A stretch of 64,000 nucleotides of DNA from Pelagibaculum spongiae (GCF_003097315.1 NZ_QDDL01000012.1:62001-126000), one strand, 5' to 3'; positions 27,766-37,525 are shown, numbered from the stretch's first letter. Notes: generated from the sequence alone by a model not told the origin. Numbers and translations are program-made.

Positions 27766-30336
27766 CTAGTTAAATTGATATAAATATGCATCAATACGAT
27801 CCAAAAACTCTGATTCTTGACCTTCTTCTGTCAATAAATATAGTTTTTGTTTAGCTCGAGTAATCGCGACATAAAACAAACGTTCTTCTTCTTTGAACGT
27901 CAAACTACAGCGTACACCTAGCACACTATACAATTGATTGTCTGGATGAACTGTTGGAAAATGTTTTTTATTTACATTCAATAAAATTACAACGTCAGCT
28001 TCTTTACCCTTAGACCTATGGGCCGTGGTGCACTCAACTTGAGCATCAAAATCATTAAAGTATTGTAATTTATGGCCAAAACATTTTTTAAGTTTTTGTT
28101 TAAACTTTGCCAACGTTTCATAGCCATAAGCTTGATAATTACTGCGAGCAAGGATCATAAACTGTGTGTCAATAAAGCTGTGCTGGCTCATCAGTTGATA
28201 ACACAGCTTAAAAATCCGGGCCATGTTGCATCCAGAATCAATTGAGCGCTTTTGGCCATTCTTGGTTTCGGATGATAAAAAATGATAATCTGGATGTTTT
28301 TCATGAAGAAACTCTTTGCGCTGCTCCACATAAACTCGATTTATATAATATTTTTGAATAGGCTGGCGAACCTGCTCTGCTTTGGCAACTGAGGAGGCTC
28401 CAGGCTCCAGTACCATAAACTTGTTGCCTTGCTCGACAATATTTGCCTGGCTACGGTAATTATTTTGTAAATCTAGCAGATTAGCACCCGGAAAATATTG
28501 CTCAAAACTATTAAAGTATTTTAGATTTGAACCAGAAAACCCATTAATTGCTTGCCAACTATCACCCACACAAAACAATCGCAATGATGGATTATGCTGC
28601 CTGATTTCTTTCACCAAGTTAAAGAATGGCACCGAGAAATCCTGATATTCATCAATAATTAACCAAATCAATTGATTGAGAGAGACGTCAGGCTCGTGGG
28701 CTTCTGTCAGTTCAATCTCACCTTGTTTTTCATTAACTTTCTTGGTTGCAAGTTCCAGCAGATCATCAAAATCGATCAAGTTTCGCTCTAGCAGTACTTG
28801 ACAATAGCGTTGATAAATTTTGCATGCCAGACGAACAAAAACCTTTTCTTTATCTTTAGGAGCAACAGATTGTTGTATATCGTTTGGAGCCTTACCAGCT
28901 TTTTTGGCTCTACTTATAAATTGAGTGCACATTTTAGCAAGCTTTGGCGAACCATTTTTAACAACTTCTTTCAACAGCTGGTCATTTGAACGTCGCTTAA
29001 CTTGGACGGAGATACTCGCAAACTGTTTCTTTAAGATCTGCTCAAAACTAATCCGCCCTTTAGCTGCATCCGTTATTGAAACTTCGAGAAAGAAAATCTG
29101 ACGGCGAGGCTTCTGTTGGTTCCAGTTTTTCCAGTATTGGCGCTTTCTTTGCATTTCATTGCGATATTGCTCCCAGCTTTTACCCCCATACTCTGGAGCA
29201 TTACGAACAGGGGCTTTTTCGTCAATCTCCCAATATTCAATAACAACATTATGGTAGTCACTGCCAACCATCAATGAAAATGGCGGGTAGTAACCTTTCT
29301 TTCCTTGATACCAACATCGTTCATAAGAATAAGAGAACCCGTGTTCAAACAGAAAATCTGCAATCCACTTCTCACCCTGCGATTTGACCGTATCGCCCTT
29401 AAGAGTGCTCTGATTAGTATTTATTTTTAATGCATCATAATCCTTCTGAGCTAGCAAGCCTTTTGGGCTTTCCAGCTCAGCATGAAAAAATTGATATATT
29501 TGTTGTTTCAGTTCATCATCCAATTTTTCAGATAAAAGTGATGCAACTAACTCAGTTTGCTTAGCATTGTTACCGTCATCACAGTCAAATAGTATTTTTT
29601 TTCCATTCGGCTTAACGATCCGATATGCCAAGCTGTGAAATGTACGTGCATTTTCAAACGTCGAATGCCCCATTTCCTGCTGCATATCATTTTTGATTTT
29701 TTTTGCTGCAGCTTTATTGAATGCTAAAACCATAAAATCTTCCGGCAACAGGCCAGCATGGCGAATCATAAAATCAATTTTGTGCTTGATGACCGTAGTT
29801 TTTCCTGAACCTGCACGAGCTCTTAGCAAGGTACTGTGAGAGCAATCGGTAATAGCCTTGATTTGTTCAGAATGCAGCTTCGTAATAGGATTTGTTTGCT
29901 TGAAGAAATCTACTTTTAACTCCGCATAGGAGCGCCCCAATAGACCATCCAATTTACTATATTGAGCATCAGCAGCTAAAAATTCGTGTTTAAGATTTAA
30001 AAAAACTAAGTTTTTATACTGAAATTCTTCTTGCTTTACTTGCTTAATCAACTGATCTCTATATTTATACCACAGACGATCAACATTGAGGTATTCTGGA
30101 TAACCTGAGGATTTTACCAGCAACGCAATGTCTTCTCTGCTGGCATTTTCAAGTAAGTACTGGATTTCAGAATTAACAATTATGTTCTTCGATAATTGCT
30201 TCCCTCCTCCGATCATTTGTAGTATCGCAGGAGTCTCTTTCGTATCCATAAAGCCATCCATACCTGCTACAGCTTGATCCAGACTTTTTAAAGCTCGGAG
30301 AATTTTCTGATTAATACTTGCTTTATAGCTGCTCAT
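27766..30336 (-). CDS. UvrD/HelD-like SF1 helicase with nuclease-like insert
   Basis: 856 residues, GGAAGG before the ATG. Walker A ARAGSGKTT is near residue 172, followed by VLAFNKAAAKKI (motif Ia) and TFHSLAYRIV. An insertion at about residues 315-420 (QGEKWIADFLFEHGFSYSYE ... VVIEYWEID ... FFLEVSI) looks like the PD-(D/E)XK-like insert seen in DNA-helicase-IV-type enzymes. Then IIDEYQDFS (motif II), VGDSWQAINGFSG (motif III), NNYRSQANI (IV), TAHRSKGKEADVVILLN (V) and FYVAITRAKQKLYLL (VI). UvrD-type helicases move 3'-5' on ssDNA. Isolated minus-strand gene at the edge of a defence block; a stand-alone defence role is possible but unproven. Confidence 0.9.
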   Translation of the reverse strand: MSSYKASINQKILRALKSLDQAVAGMDGFMDTKETPAILQMIGGGKQLSKNIIVNSEIQYLLENASREDIALLVKSSGYPEYLNVDRLWYKYRDQLIKQVKQEEFQYKNLVFLNLKHEFLAADAQYSKLDGLLGRSYAELKVDFFKQTNPITKLHSEQIKAITDCSHSTLLRARAGSGKTTVIKHKIDFMIRHAGLLPEDFMVLAFNKAAAKKIKNDMQQEMGHSTFENARTFHSLAYRIVKPNGKKILFDCDDGNNAKQTELVASLLSEKLDDELKQQIYQFFHAELESPKGLLAQKDYDALKINTNQSTLKGDTVKSQGEKWIADFLFEHGFSYSYERCWYQGKKGYYPPFSLMVGSDYHNVVIEYWEIDEKAPVRNAPEYGGKSWEQYRNEMQRKRQYWKNWNQQKPRRQIFFLEVSITDAAKGRISFEQILKKQFASISVQVKRRSNDQLLKEVVKNGSPKLAKMCTQFISRAKKAGKAPNDIQQSVAPKDKEKVFVRLACKIYQRYCQVLLERNLIDFDDLLELATKKVNEKQGEIELTEAHEPDVSLNQLIWLIIDEYQDFSVPFFNLVKEIRQHNPSLRLFCVGDSWQAINGFSGSNLKYFNSFEQYFPGANLLDLQNNYRSQANIVEQGNKFMVLEPGASSVAKAEQVRQPIQKYYINRVYVEQRKEFLHEKHPDYHFLSSETKNGQKRSIDSGCNMARIFKLCYQLMSQHSFIDTQFMILARSNYQAYGYETLAKFKQKLKKCFGHKLQYFNDFDAQVECTTAHRSKGKEADVVILLNVNKKHFPTVHPDNQLYSVLGVRCSLTFKEEERLFYVAITRAKQKLYLLTEEGQESEFLDRIDAYLYQFN

Positions 30337-31033
30337 ATCCTTCCTGCTACTTAAAAAGCCATCTTCGCTATAGTAAATACTTTAATGCCATTTTGAGTTT
30401 GCTTTTGCTTAAAATGGTTTTAAAACCAAACCCACAATTTTTCTAAAATCGGTACACTTTATTGCTAACAAACTTGGTAGCGCGCTTTTTCTGCACTCAT
30501 TAATAATACTTTTTTCAATTGCATACAGCTTAACGTCTTTAGGATCTCCCTTAGCTCGCCTCTTTGTCACTGATCAGATCAACAAAAATGGTGCTTTTCA
30601 AGGAAACTTACCCTATGTCGTTGGTTTTTTTCATGCTTTTAAATTCAAGGCATGCACCATACAGAATATTAATCATTGCGCATTCACTTTACTTTTTCCT
30701 CGTAAGTTGTGCATATTCTGCCTAAGTCTTTTATAGCGGTGTTGGTCTCGTTTTAGTGCAGCTGTTGACGTGCTTGAAAAATCGGCTCTTAAAAAATTAA
30801 GTGAACAACTGCAGGGGAGCTGCCTCGAGGGCTGATCTGTACCTTAATAAATTCTAATGTGCAGAGCTGATAACATCTAAAAGATCAAAATTCGGGCCGA
30901 AATATTACGAAGTTATTGGTTAAAAATACCGCATCGGAAAAGTGCAGCAATAACAAAAGAACACAGATCAAAGAAATTAACTTGAAAAAATCAAACGTTA
31001 CCTTAAACTGAGGCGTTTACTATAAAGTCGAGC
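30337..31033. other. 697-bp region without a supported gene
   Basis: AT-rich. It contains the promoter region of the UvrD-like gene (reading left) and a short palindrome (GGTTTTAAAACC, about 30416-30427). No frame longer than 40 codons with a ribosome binding site is visible on either strand. Confidence 0.4.
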
Positions 31034-31396
31034 TTAAAAAGATGAGCACTCAAATATATTGGTTTGATTGAATTGCGTTACATTCATATCAAACGAGCCG
31101 TTTTTATTCATCTTTTTCAAATCAATATCTACGTCTATTGCGATACCATTGGTAACTGTTTTAGCTATTAGTTTATTCTTATTTATTTTTTCTCTGAATG
31201 GCTGTTGGCCAATATAGAAACCACCTCCGTTTAACGAGACTTCCACATTGTATAAAGGTGTGGATTGATGTGATGACATGATACCTATTCCTTGCACAAC
31301 TTCACAAAATGCACCACCCTTTAAGATTATCTCAATTTTACTTTGACTCTCACTGCTGCAAGCAGTAATTAAAATTACTAACGCAAAAATCCGCAT
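31034..31396 (-). CDS. Putative small lipoprotein
   Basis: 120 residues. The N-terminus MRIFALVILITACSSES is a short lipoprotein signal peptide with lipobox ITAC and Cys13 as the lipidation site, followed by Ser (an outer-membrane-type +2 residue). The mature part is beta-rich and lacks known motifs. The ribosome binding site is weak. Isolated; unknown function. Confidence 0.6.
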   Translation of the reverse strand: MRIFALVILITACSSESQSKIEIILKGGAFCEVVQGIGIMSSHQSTPLYNVEVSLNGGGFYIGQQPFREKINKNKLIAKTVTNGIAIDVDIDLKKMNKNGSFDMNVTQFNQTNIFECSSF

Positions 31397-31673
31397 AATA
31401 TTTTTTCACTAAAGAAAAATCTCATTTTACTTCTTCACATATTTAAAACAACTCGCTCTGTCAGGATAATTTCCCCCTTAAGCCAATCCATTTTTTCTAA
31501 TTAAGGATGGCAGGAATTACGGACATGCCCTCTTATTCTGAAGAAAGAAAACATGCTGTTACACCGACAATGTGCGCTAAAACATAACACACCAAGCACT
31601 CTTAAGCCGTTAATTTATATCAAATAAAACACTGCTAACTAAGATCTTAAGATTAACCATCAACCAAAAAACT

Positions 31674-32222
31674 TCAAAAAAATTGCAGTAAAATATCTTC
31701 TCGTATATTTTTTCCGATCAAAAACTTGATCGTCGCAGATGGATGCTGCTTTTTAATAGCCAAAGCATTAGTCTCAAATTCATCCATCGTCATTTCAGTA
31801 TATTTTTGAATGTGATAAGCCATTTTACAGGTTTCATCAGCTGCAGTATTTAATGGGTCAGTTACCACTTTGATTACTGGAAACTCCTCGAGATCATGTT
31901 CGAATTCACCTCGATCCAAGGTGATCAGTCCTTTTTGATGAAACAGTACATCAAACAAATTCACGAGGTTCTTAACGCCTACACGCTCAGATATCATGGC
32001 CGGAGTTTTACTCATGTCTTCCCATGAAGGCGTAAGCCAAAGCAACGTGCCTTGCTTCTGCCGCTGCGCCCAAGAAGCCAGTTGCTCATTGGGTTGCTTT
32101 ATCGCCACAACTATCAGTGCATGTTCCTCAACCTTGCATGAGATAGCCTGTGTAGCCGATAGGAGTTGGATATCTTTATTTGCCAACATTGCCTGAGGCT
32201 GATCCGTGATCCAGTAAATCAT
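31674..32222 (-). CDS. Unknown 182-residue protein divergent from operator A
   Basis: Predicted alpha/beta protein with alternating hydrophobic strands (ALIVVAIKQPNEQ, GTLLWLTPSWEDM, FPVIKVVTDPL, TIKFLIGKNI), like a Rossmann-type fold, but no catalytic signature. Start ATG 32222 is 48 bp from the 19-bp palindrome at 32270-32288, so it is probably under control of the WYL regulator. Family not recognised. Confidence 0.6.
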   Translation of the reverse strand: MIYWITDQPQAMLANKDIQLLSATQAISCKVEEHALIVVAIKQPNEQLASWAQRQKQGTLLWLTPSWEDMSKTPAMISERVGVKNLVNLFDVLFHQKGLITLDRGEFEHDLEEFPVIKVVTDPLNTAADETCKMAYHIQKYTEMTMDEFETNALAIKKQHPSATIKFLIGKNIREDILLQFF

Positions 32223-32269
32223 AATTCTCGTATGTGATTTAAAAACCTTGCCATAGATTAAAAGCTTAT

Positions 32270-32288
32270 TGCGTCATTTAATGACGCA
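32270..32288. promoter_or_regulatory. Operator A: perfect 19-bp palindrome, probable WYL-regulator site
   Basis: TGCGTCATT-T-AATGACGCA is an exact palindrome between the divergent genes starting at 32222 (minus) and 32359 (plus). Its core GCGTCATT-A-TGACG recurs in operator B at 33624-33641, just outside the WYL regulator gene. Two matching sites around one regulator strongly suggest its binding sequence. Confidence 0.75.
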
Positions 32289-32358
32289 CGCGGTTGAGTC
32301 ACTCAATGTCGCTTGTCCATGGGACTCTATTTGGCGTCGAAATTACGAGGACAAAACA

Positions 32359-32508
32359 ATGAAAGAATATATTGCGACCTTTACTTTAAATGGACGTCGC
32401 ACCATGCGCAGAGTCTGGGCATACAATGTCTCAGATGCGCAAAAGCGAATTAAAGAAGAAGAGAGACCAAAAAGCAGTATCGGCTGGATTAATATTAAAC
32501 TTGCCTGA
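32359..32508 (+). CDS. Small basic protein of 49 residues
   Basis: ATG at 32359 with GAGGAC 7 nt upstream; an in-frame ATG at 32269 lies inside operator A and is unlikely. The product is short and basic (FTLNGRRTMRRVWAYNV, DAQKRIKEE). It may form a small beta-alpha fold. It lies just downstream of operator A and convergent with the WYL gene, whose stop is 8 nt away. Function unknown. Confidence 0.55.
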   Translation: MKEYIATFTLNGRRTMRRVWAYNVSDAQKRIKEEERPKSSIGWINIKLA

Positions 32509-32516
32509 CTTCTCAG

Positions 32517-33503
32517 CTAACTGTATTTGCTAGCGGCTGCTTTAAGGCATGCCGCTACTTCTTCTCGCAAATGCTCAGGCTCCAGTACCTCACTGATATC
32601 TGCCAGTGACATCAACCACCATCGAAGTTCTTCGGTAAAGTTGACGCTCGCTTGGATAATAAAATTTTCATTATCCATAAATTCAACGACCTGATCAGAA
32701 GAGACCGGCGTTTCCAGCAAGTGGTAGCCCTCTATCGCATTTACTTTTAGACGCAGCTTGAGTTCATTCCCTTTGGGAAAGCTCATACCACCGCTATCTA
32801 GATACTCTGTTAAATCAAAATTATCAGGGGAATGTACGCTGCTGTCAGTAATCTGAACACTATGAATTCGATGTAATGCAAAGTGTCGGAACAGTTTGCT
32901 ATCAGCCAGAGTCGCAACTAGATAATGTACTTGCCCTCTGGCAACTAACCCAAGAGGGTTCACCAGGTACTGTTTTTTATGTCTTGGTGGGCGCGGCAAA
33001 TAATCGATCGATAAAACCTTTTGCCGTATCAGTCCTTTTTCAATCAGTTTAATCACATTCTGATCAAGCTTTGGTGGGCGTAACTGAAAGCCCGGCTCCA
33101 AAGATGCCACTTTAGATGCCCAACTAGCGAAAGGACTTGCTTCTGACTGTAGTTTTTTATCAGCCTGGGCAAAGAATCCACGCAGATTGTCATGAGCCTG
33201 GGCTGGCAGCATATGCATTGCATGCTGTTTGAGCATATGTATTGCCAAGGCAGTGCTTGGTGTCATTTCCAAAGCAGTGTCTGAGACCCCTTTTACCCTG
33301 AACCATCGGTGCGGCTTGACACTGTCATCACAGCTAATCGCATAGTCGCAGCATAACGCTTCAATATCACGCTGTAACATACGCATATTGATCGAGAAAC
33401 CATCATTAGCCAATTTCTGCATCAACTCACTGGTTGTTGTGTGCCGTGGATCTTGCGGGATGTAGCGAAGAATGGCGCTATGGCGTTGAACTCTGCTGGG
33501 CAT
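32517..33503 (-). CDS. WYL-domain transcriptional regulator
   Basis: 328 residues. N-terminal winged helix (about 1-65: LRYIPQDPRHTTTSELMQKL ... NMRMLQRDIEALC), then a WYL domain at about 150-235 (LSIDYLPRPPRHKKQYLVNP, LGLVARGQVHYLVAT, FALHRIHSVQIT) and a C-terminal WCX extension. Such dimeric regulators (BrxR/CapW type) repress defence operons by binding inverted repeats, and may respond to nucleic-acid ligands. Two matching palindromes flank this gene (32270 and 33624), the second between it and the divergent repeat/McrBC genes. This suggests control of both gene pairs and of itself. Confidence 0.92.
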   Translation of the reverse strand: MPSRVQRHSAILRYIPQDPRHTTTSELMQKLANDGFSINMRMLQRDIEALCCDYAISCDDSVKPHRWFRVKGVSDTALEMTPSTALAIHMLKQHAMHMLPAQAHDNLRGFFAQADKKLQSEASPFASWASKVASLEPGFQLRPPKLDQNVIKLIEKGLIRQKVLSIDYLPRPPRHKKQYLVNPLGLVARGQVHYLVATLADSKLFRHFALHRIHSVQITDSSVHSPDNFDLTEYLDSGGMSFPKGNELKLRLKVNAIEGYHLLETPVSSDQVVEFMDNENFIIQASVNFTEELRWWLMSLADISEVLEPEHLREEVAACLKAAASKYS

Positions 33504-33623
33504 ATTGAAGGAAAGTCATTAAAATAATGATTTAGTATAAGTCGCCAAACTAGAACGAATCTAGCGGTGTTTCTTGATACGCAATGCTACTTACCTGATC
33601 TGTGTTGAAGTTTTTATCATGTT

Positions 33624-33641
33624 ACGTCACTGAATGACGCC
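33624..33641. promoter_or_regulatory. Operator B: imperfect palindrome matching operator A
   Basis: ACGTCACTGAATGACGCC reads, on the other strand, as GGCGTCATTCAGTGACGT. Compared with operator A it keeps GCGTCATT, the central A and TGACG. It lies in the gap between the WYL start (33503) and the divergent plus-strand repeat protein, a good place for repression of both. Confidence 0.7.
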
Positions 33642-33688
33642 TTTGTTTGAATAATGACAGCTATTCACCAGCAAAGAATAAGCCAGCC

Positions 33689-34534
33689 ATGATTCACAAG
33701 ACGAAGTTTACTCCCGACCAGCAGTTAACACTGCTAAAGGAGCTAAAAGGCCATAGGCTGGAGCTGTATACCCAGAATCCTTTTCTTTGCGATGAGGTGG
33801 TTTTAACAATGATTCACCACCCATTAGAAGCGGTTCGATCAGGCATTGCCCAGAACCCCGTGTTGGCAATTCACCATTTACACAGCCTGACTACCGATCA
33901 GGATGCCGATGTCAGATGGGGCGTAGCGGGTAATGAACAATTACCCCTCGAGTTACAAAATCGCCTAGCTAAGGATCATAAGGATATTCGCTGTGCATTA
34001 GCATTAAACCCGGCCATTGATTACCCGCTTCAACATCAACTTGCAGTTGATCCATCAAAAATCGTAAGGGAGGCGTTGGCAAGTAATGAAGCGCTAGATA
34101 CCGCATTACAAGTTCAACTCCTTAATAACCCTGATTGCGATGTACTGGCTGCTCTAGCAGGAAATATATCCCTGACAGAGCAATCTCAAAAGTCTCTGCT
34201 TCTCTGCCAATCCCTTTCGGTAATTTATCGCCTTGCCAGCAACTGCTGCTTACTTAAAAAATATCAAGTGGCACTTTTCAAAGAACATGGATCTGAGTTA
34301 TACGAACACTTTGCGGCAAATGATAAGCTGCTTCCAGAATTACAGCTCGCCTTGGCAACATCTGAAGATACTGAATGCAAAATACTTCTATGCCAAAACA
34401 ACAGCTTGACTAATGAAGCTCGGGAAATCCTTGCAAATGATTCAAGCGAAAGGGTTCAACAAGCCCTGCTATTCCCGTCTGAACCCGCAATGAGCTACTG
34501 GGATCTTTTGGCCAGAGCACATGGAAGTGGTTAA
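33689..34534 (+). CDS. Leucine-rich-variant (LRV/HEAT-like) repeat protein
   Basis: 281 residues from the ATG at 33689; a TTG at 33647 would add 14 residues but lies next to operator B with no better ribosome site. The protein is a solenoid of about 24-residue repeats with the LRV-type pattern of Leu/Val, Arg, then Ala-x-Asn, e.g. VRSGIAQNPVLAIHHLHSL, VRWGVAGNEQLPLELQNRL, IRCALALNPAIDYPLQHQL, VREALASNEALDTALQVQL. Such repeats bind proteins or nucleic acid. The gene is the first plus-strand gene divergent from the WYL regulator and stands 69 nt before McrB, so it may be a co-regulated accessory of the restriction system. Confidence 0.8.
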   Translation: MIHKTKFTPDQQLTLLKELKGHRLELYTQNPFLCDEVVLTMIHHPLEAVRSGIAQNPVLAIHHLHSLTTDQDADVRWGVAGNEQLPLELQNRLAKDHKDIRCALALNPAIDYPLQHQLAVDPSKIVREALASNEALDTALQVQLLNNPDCDVLAALAGNISLTEQSQKSLLLCQSLSVIYRLASNCCLLKKYQVALFKEHGSELYEHFAANDKLLPELQLALATSEDTECKILLCQNNSLTNEAREILANDSSERVQQALLFPSEPAMSYWDLLARAHGSG

Positions 34535-34603
34535 AAAAATTAATAAGCAAAAGAAATGCTTTTAATGAATTAAACCTCAAAAAATTTATTCATAGGAAAA
34601 ATT

Positions 34604-36115
34604 ATGGCCCGCGAAGATTTTTCAGCCATGCGCGACTTCTGCAAAGGGAATGAAGGACGCATTTACTCCTCCACAGAGCTAAAAGATGCATTAAAACATC
34701 GGATAGATAAAGCAAGTGTAAAACCTTCTGACTATTGCTATAACCGCGCGTACAAAACTACCCCATTTACCATGCTGATTTTTGAATACGTTGACGGCCA
34801 ATATCGCTTTCTGGGTGAAGACTATCCCTATAGCGGTAAAATTTTTCAAAAACCCAAAGGGAAAAGTGAAAAAGTTGTGGGCCAATGGGTCGATGGAAAA
34901 TTTGAATTAGAAGACTGGAATGCCTTTCTCAATATTTCACGATCACATCCCAAGTGCTCTGTGACCAAGCTGGTCGGTGAGAAACCAACGATAAACCTGG
35001 ACGAAAGTGAAGAGACGCTGCCAATGAATCAAGTAAACGTACCCCTGAATCAAATCCTCTATGGCCCTCCTGGTACAGGAAAAACGTATCACACAGTTCA
35101 GGCGGCGGTGACAGCAATCGACCAAAAGCAGCCATTACAGATGCCTCGTGATGCACTTAAGGCTCGCTATGACGAATTAACCGATTCGCAGCAAATTCGC
35201 TTTGTGACTTTCCACCAGAGCTTTGGCTATGAAGAGTTTGTTCAAGGATTGCGTGCGACTACCGATGATGCAGGCCAAATCAGCTATCAAGTTAAAGATG
35301 GTGTGTTCAAGCAAATCTGTGATGCAGCGCGAGCAGATGCTGACCAGAGATATGTGCTGATTATCGATGAAATTAATCGTGGCAATATTTCAAAAATATT
35401 TGGTGAACTGATTACGCTGATTGAAACGTCTAAGCGCACCGGTACTGATGCACAGCCAAACTTAGAAGCGCTTGCGTTGCAGCTGCCCTACTCTGACTCA
35501 GATGAGCTATTTACAGTCCCGGATAATTTATATCTGATCGGTACTATGAATACTGCAGACCGGTCGTTGGCCATGATGGATACTGCGTTGCGCCGCCGTT
35601 TTGATTTCAAGGAAATGATGCCTGAACCTGCGCTATTGAAAGGTGTTGTCGTTAAAAATATTCAGCTGGATCAACTGCTGTCCACCCTGAACCAGCGTAT
35701 TGAAGTGTTATATGATCGAGAGCATACGTTGGGTCACGCTTTTTTTATGCCGGTAAAAGAAAAACTTCAAAGTGGTACTGAGCAAGCCGCATTTGAAATC
35801 CTATGCTCGGTTTTTCAAAACAAAGTAATTCCTTTACTGGAGGAGTACTTCTTCGAAGACTGGCAAAAAATTCGCCTGGTATTGGGTGATAATCAAAAGC
35901 GAGATCCATCTCAACAGTTTATCTCTGCCAAAAAAATCAATGATTACCGTGCACTATTTGGCAGTTCATACGAACAAGATAATTATGCGCAAGAGCAATA
36001 CCAATATCAGGTTAACTCTCTAACCTTTGCTAACCCTGCAGCCTATCAGGGCATCTACAGCAAACACGTTTCAGAAGTCGCGGATAGTAAAGCAGTTTCT
36101 GAGTTTGCGGCTTGA
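34604..36115 (+). CDS. mcrB: McrB GTPase subunit of methylation-dependent restriction
   Basis: 503 residues. Residues 1-145 are a variable DNA-recognition region (no SRA motif that I can recognise). The AAA/GTPase core starts at ILYGPPGTGKTYHT (Walker A near 153). The core continues with VTFHQSFGYEEFVQGL, VLIIDEINRGNISKIFGELI (Walker B) and LIGTMNTADRSLAMMDTALR, the diagnostic McrB signature with the arginine pair after it. McrB forms GTP-driven hexamers that translocate DNA and activate the McrC nuclease on modified-base DNA. AGGA precedes the ATG. McrC follows 4 nt after the stop. Confidence 0.95.
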   Translation: MAREDFSAMRDFCKGNEGRIYSSTELKDALKHRIDKASVKPSDYCYNRAYKTTPFTMLIFEYVDGQYRFLGEDYPYSGKIFQKPKGKSEKVVGQWVDGKFELEDWNAFLNISRSHPKCSVTKLVGEKPTINLDESEETLPMNQVNVPLNQILYGPPGTGKTYHTVQAAVTAIDQKQPLQMPRDALKARYDELTDSQQIRFVTFHQSFGYEEFVQGLRATTDDAGQISYQVKDGVFKQICDAARADADQRYVLIIDEINRGNISKIFGELITLIETSKRTGTDAQPNLEALALQLPYSDSDELFTVPDNLYLIGTMNTADRSLAMMDTALRRRFDFKEMMPEPALLKGVVVKNIQLDQLLSTLNQRIEVLYDREHTLGHAFFMPVKEKLQSGTEQAAFEILCSVFQNKVIPLLEEYFFEDWQKIRLVLGDNQKRDPSQQFISAKKINDYRALFGSSYEQDNYAQEQYQYQVNSLTFANPAAYQGIYSKHVSEVADSKAVSEFAA

Positions 36116-36119
36116 TTAT

Positions 36120-37457
36120 ATGAAACATTATTGTGTATTTGAATATGGGCATTTAGTCACACAAGAGATTGATGATGCCAGCTGTACGGTCATTCCAGAT
36201 AAGTTATTTTCCTATCTCGAAAAAAACTTACTCGTTGATGCACCTAGCAAAAATGATCAGCCTGCTTTACTGCAACTTTGTTACTTTCGTGGTGTACGTG
36301 CACTGAAAGTGAAGAACTATGTTGGGGTGCTTTGCACCCCACTAGGCGCACAAATTGAAATATTGCCGAAAACCGGTAAGCACTGCAGCTCAGATGACGC
36401 GTTGGACAAGGCAAGAAAGCAATCTCTGACCATGATTAGCTGCTTGAGCGAGATGAAGTTTTTGCGTATGTCCGATGCAAATATTTCTCTAGCCAAGCGA
36501 CCGCTATTTGAAATTTTTATCAGTCAATTTTTGCAAAGTGTTAACCAGGTAGTAAAGCGCGGACTCAGATCAGATTATCAGTCCCAACAAGATAATTTAA
36601 AGTTCCAAAAAGGTCGCTTGCAGACTGCTTTGCAAATCAAGCGCAATCTGTTTACTCCACACAAGTTTCAGGTTGAATATGATGAGTACATACAAGACCG
36701 CCCAGAAAATCGCTTAATTAAAAGTGCTTTGAATAAGGTGATGGGTTTTACCAGGCTTTCTGCGAATCAAAAACTGAGCAGGGAATTAGCCTTTGCCTTG
36801 GCTGATGTGCCTGAAACTCGCTCTGTGCAACAAGATCTAAAAGCCATCAGACTGGATCGAGGGATGAGCTACTACCAAGATGCGCTGCGATGGAGTGAAT
36901 TGGTTCTCAAGGGGTTTTCACCTGTGGCAATGCATGGCGAGACCCATGCAATATCATTGCTATTTCCTATGGAAAAAGTGTTTGAAGCCTATGTTGCCAA
37001 GAAGCTTGGTTCATTAATCGATATTCCCTATCAGCTTCAATTACAGGCACAAAGCAAGTCACTGGTGACGCATGGTGGGCAAAATATGTTCTGGCTTAAA
37101 CCTGATTTGCTGATCAAGTATCATGGGGATGAGGCCATAGTCTTGGACACCAAGTGGAAACTGTTGGATAGCAGCTTGAATAATGCCTCTGACAAGTATG
37201 GTTTGTCACAGGCTGATTTCTATCAAATGTATGCCTATGGACAAAAATTTCTCAAAGGTCAGGGGGAAATTTACTTGATCTACCCAGCTCATGAAAAGTT
37301 TGACCGACCTATTTCTCTCAGTTTTGAGATGGGTGATGCTGATCATAAACTTAGCTTGTGGGTGGTGCCAATCGTGATTAACCCTAGGTTCAAAGCGACT
37401 GACCTGAGGCTGCCTAAAACTTGTATGCTAAAAGATGCGTTCAATTTAGAGCATTGA
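36120..37457 (+). CDS. mcrC: McrC nuclease subunit
   Basis: 445 residues from the ATG at 36120, 4 nt after the McrB stop; a longer frame back to 36027 would overlap McrB and is not favoured. N-terminal beta domain with LKVKNYVGVLCTPLGAQIEI; middle helical region VKRGLRSDYQ and YDEYIQDRPENRLIKSAL, typical of McrC. The PD-(D/E)XK nuclease core is near residues 330-350: FWLKPDLLIKY then AIVLDTKWK. A final QMYAYGQKF motif closes the fold. With McrB it cuts DNA bearing modified cytosine or similar bases, here probably restricting phages with modified genomes. Followed by an ankyrin/Sel1 gene after 68 nt. Confidence 0.95.
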   Translation: MKHYCVFEYGHLVTQEIDDASCTVIPDKLFSYLEKNLLVDAPSKNDQPALLQLCYFRGVRALKVKNYVGVLCTPLGAQIEILPKTGKHCSSDDALDKARKQSLTMISCLSEMKFLRMSDANISLAKRPLFEIFISQFLQSVNQVVKRGLRSDYQSQQDNLKFQKGRLQTALQIKRNLFTPHKFQVEYDEYIQDRPENRLIKSALNKVMGFTRLSANQKLSRELAFALADVPETRSVQQDLKAIRLDRGMSYYQDALRWSELVLKGFSPVAMHGETHAISLLFPMEKVFEAYVAKKLGSLIDIPYQLQLQAQSKSLVTHGGQNMFWLKPDLLIKYHGDEAIVLDTKWKLLDSSLNNASDKYGLSQADFYQMYAYGQKFLKGQGEIYLIYPAHEKFDRPISLSFEMGDADHKLSLWVVPIVINPRFKATDLRLPKTCMLKDAFNLEH

Positions 37458-37525
37458 TTTATCGGTAGTCATTCAGACCTAATCTGAAATTTAACCAATA
37501 ACTTTAATACAGGGCGAAATTTGAA

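Noticed and set aside
36027-36119. Longer McrC frame starting inside McrB
   Set aside because: The upstream part overlaps McrB coding sequence and does not look like McrC; the ATG at 36120 directly after the McrB stop fits better.
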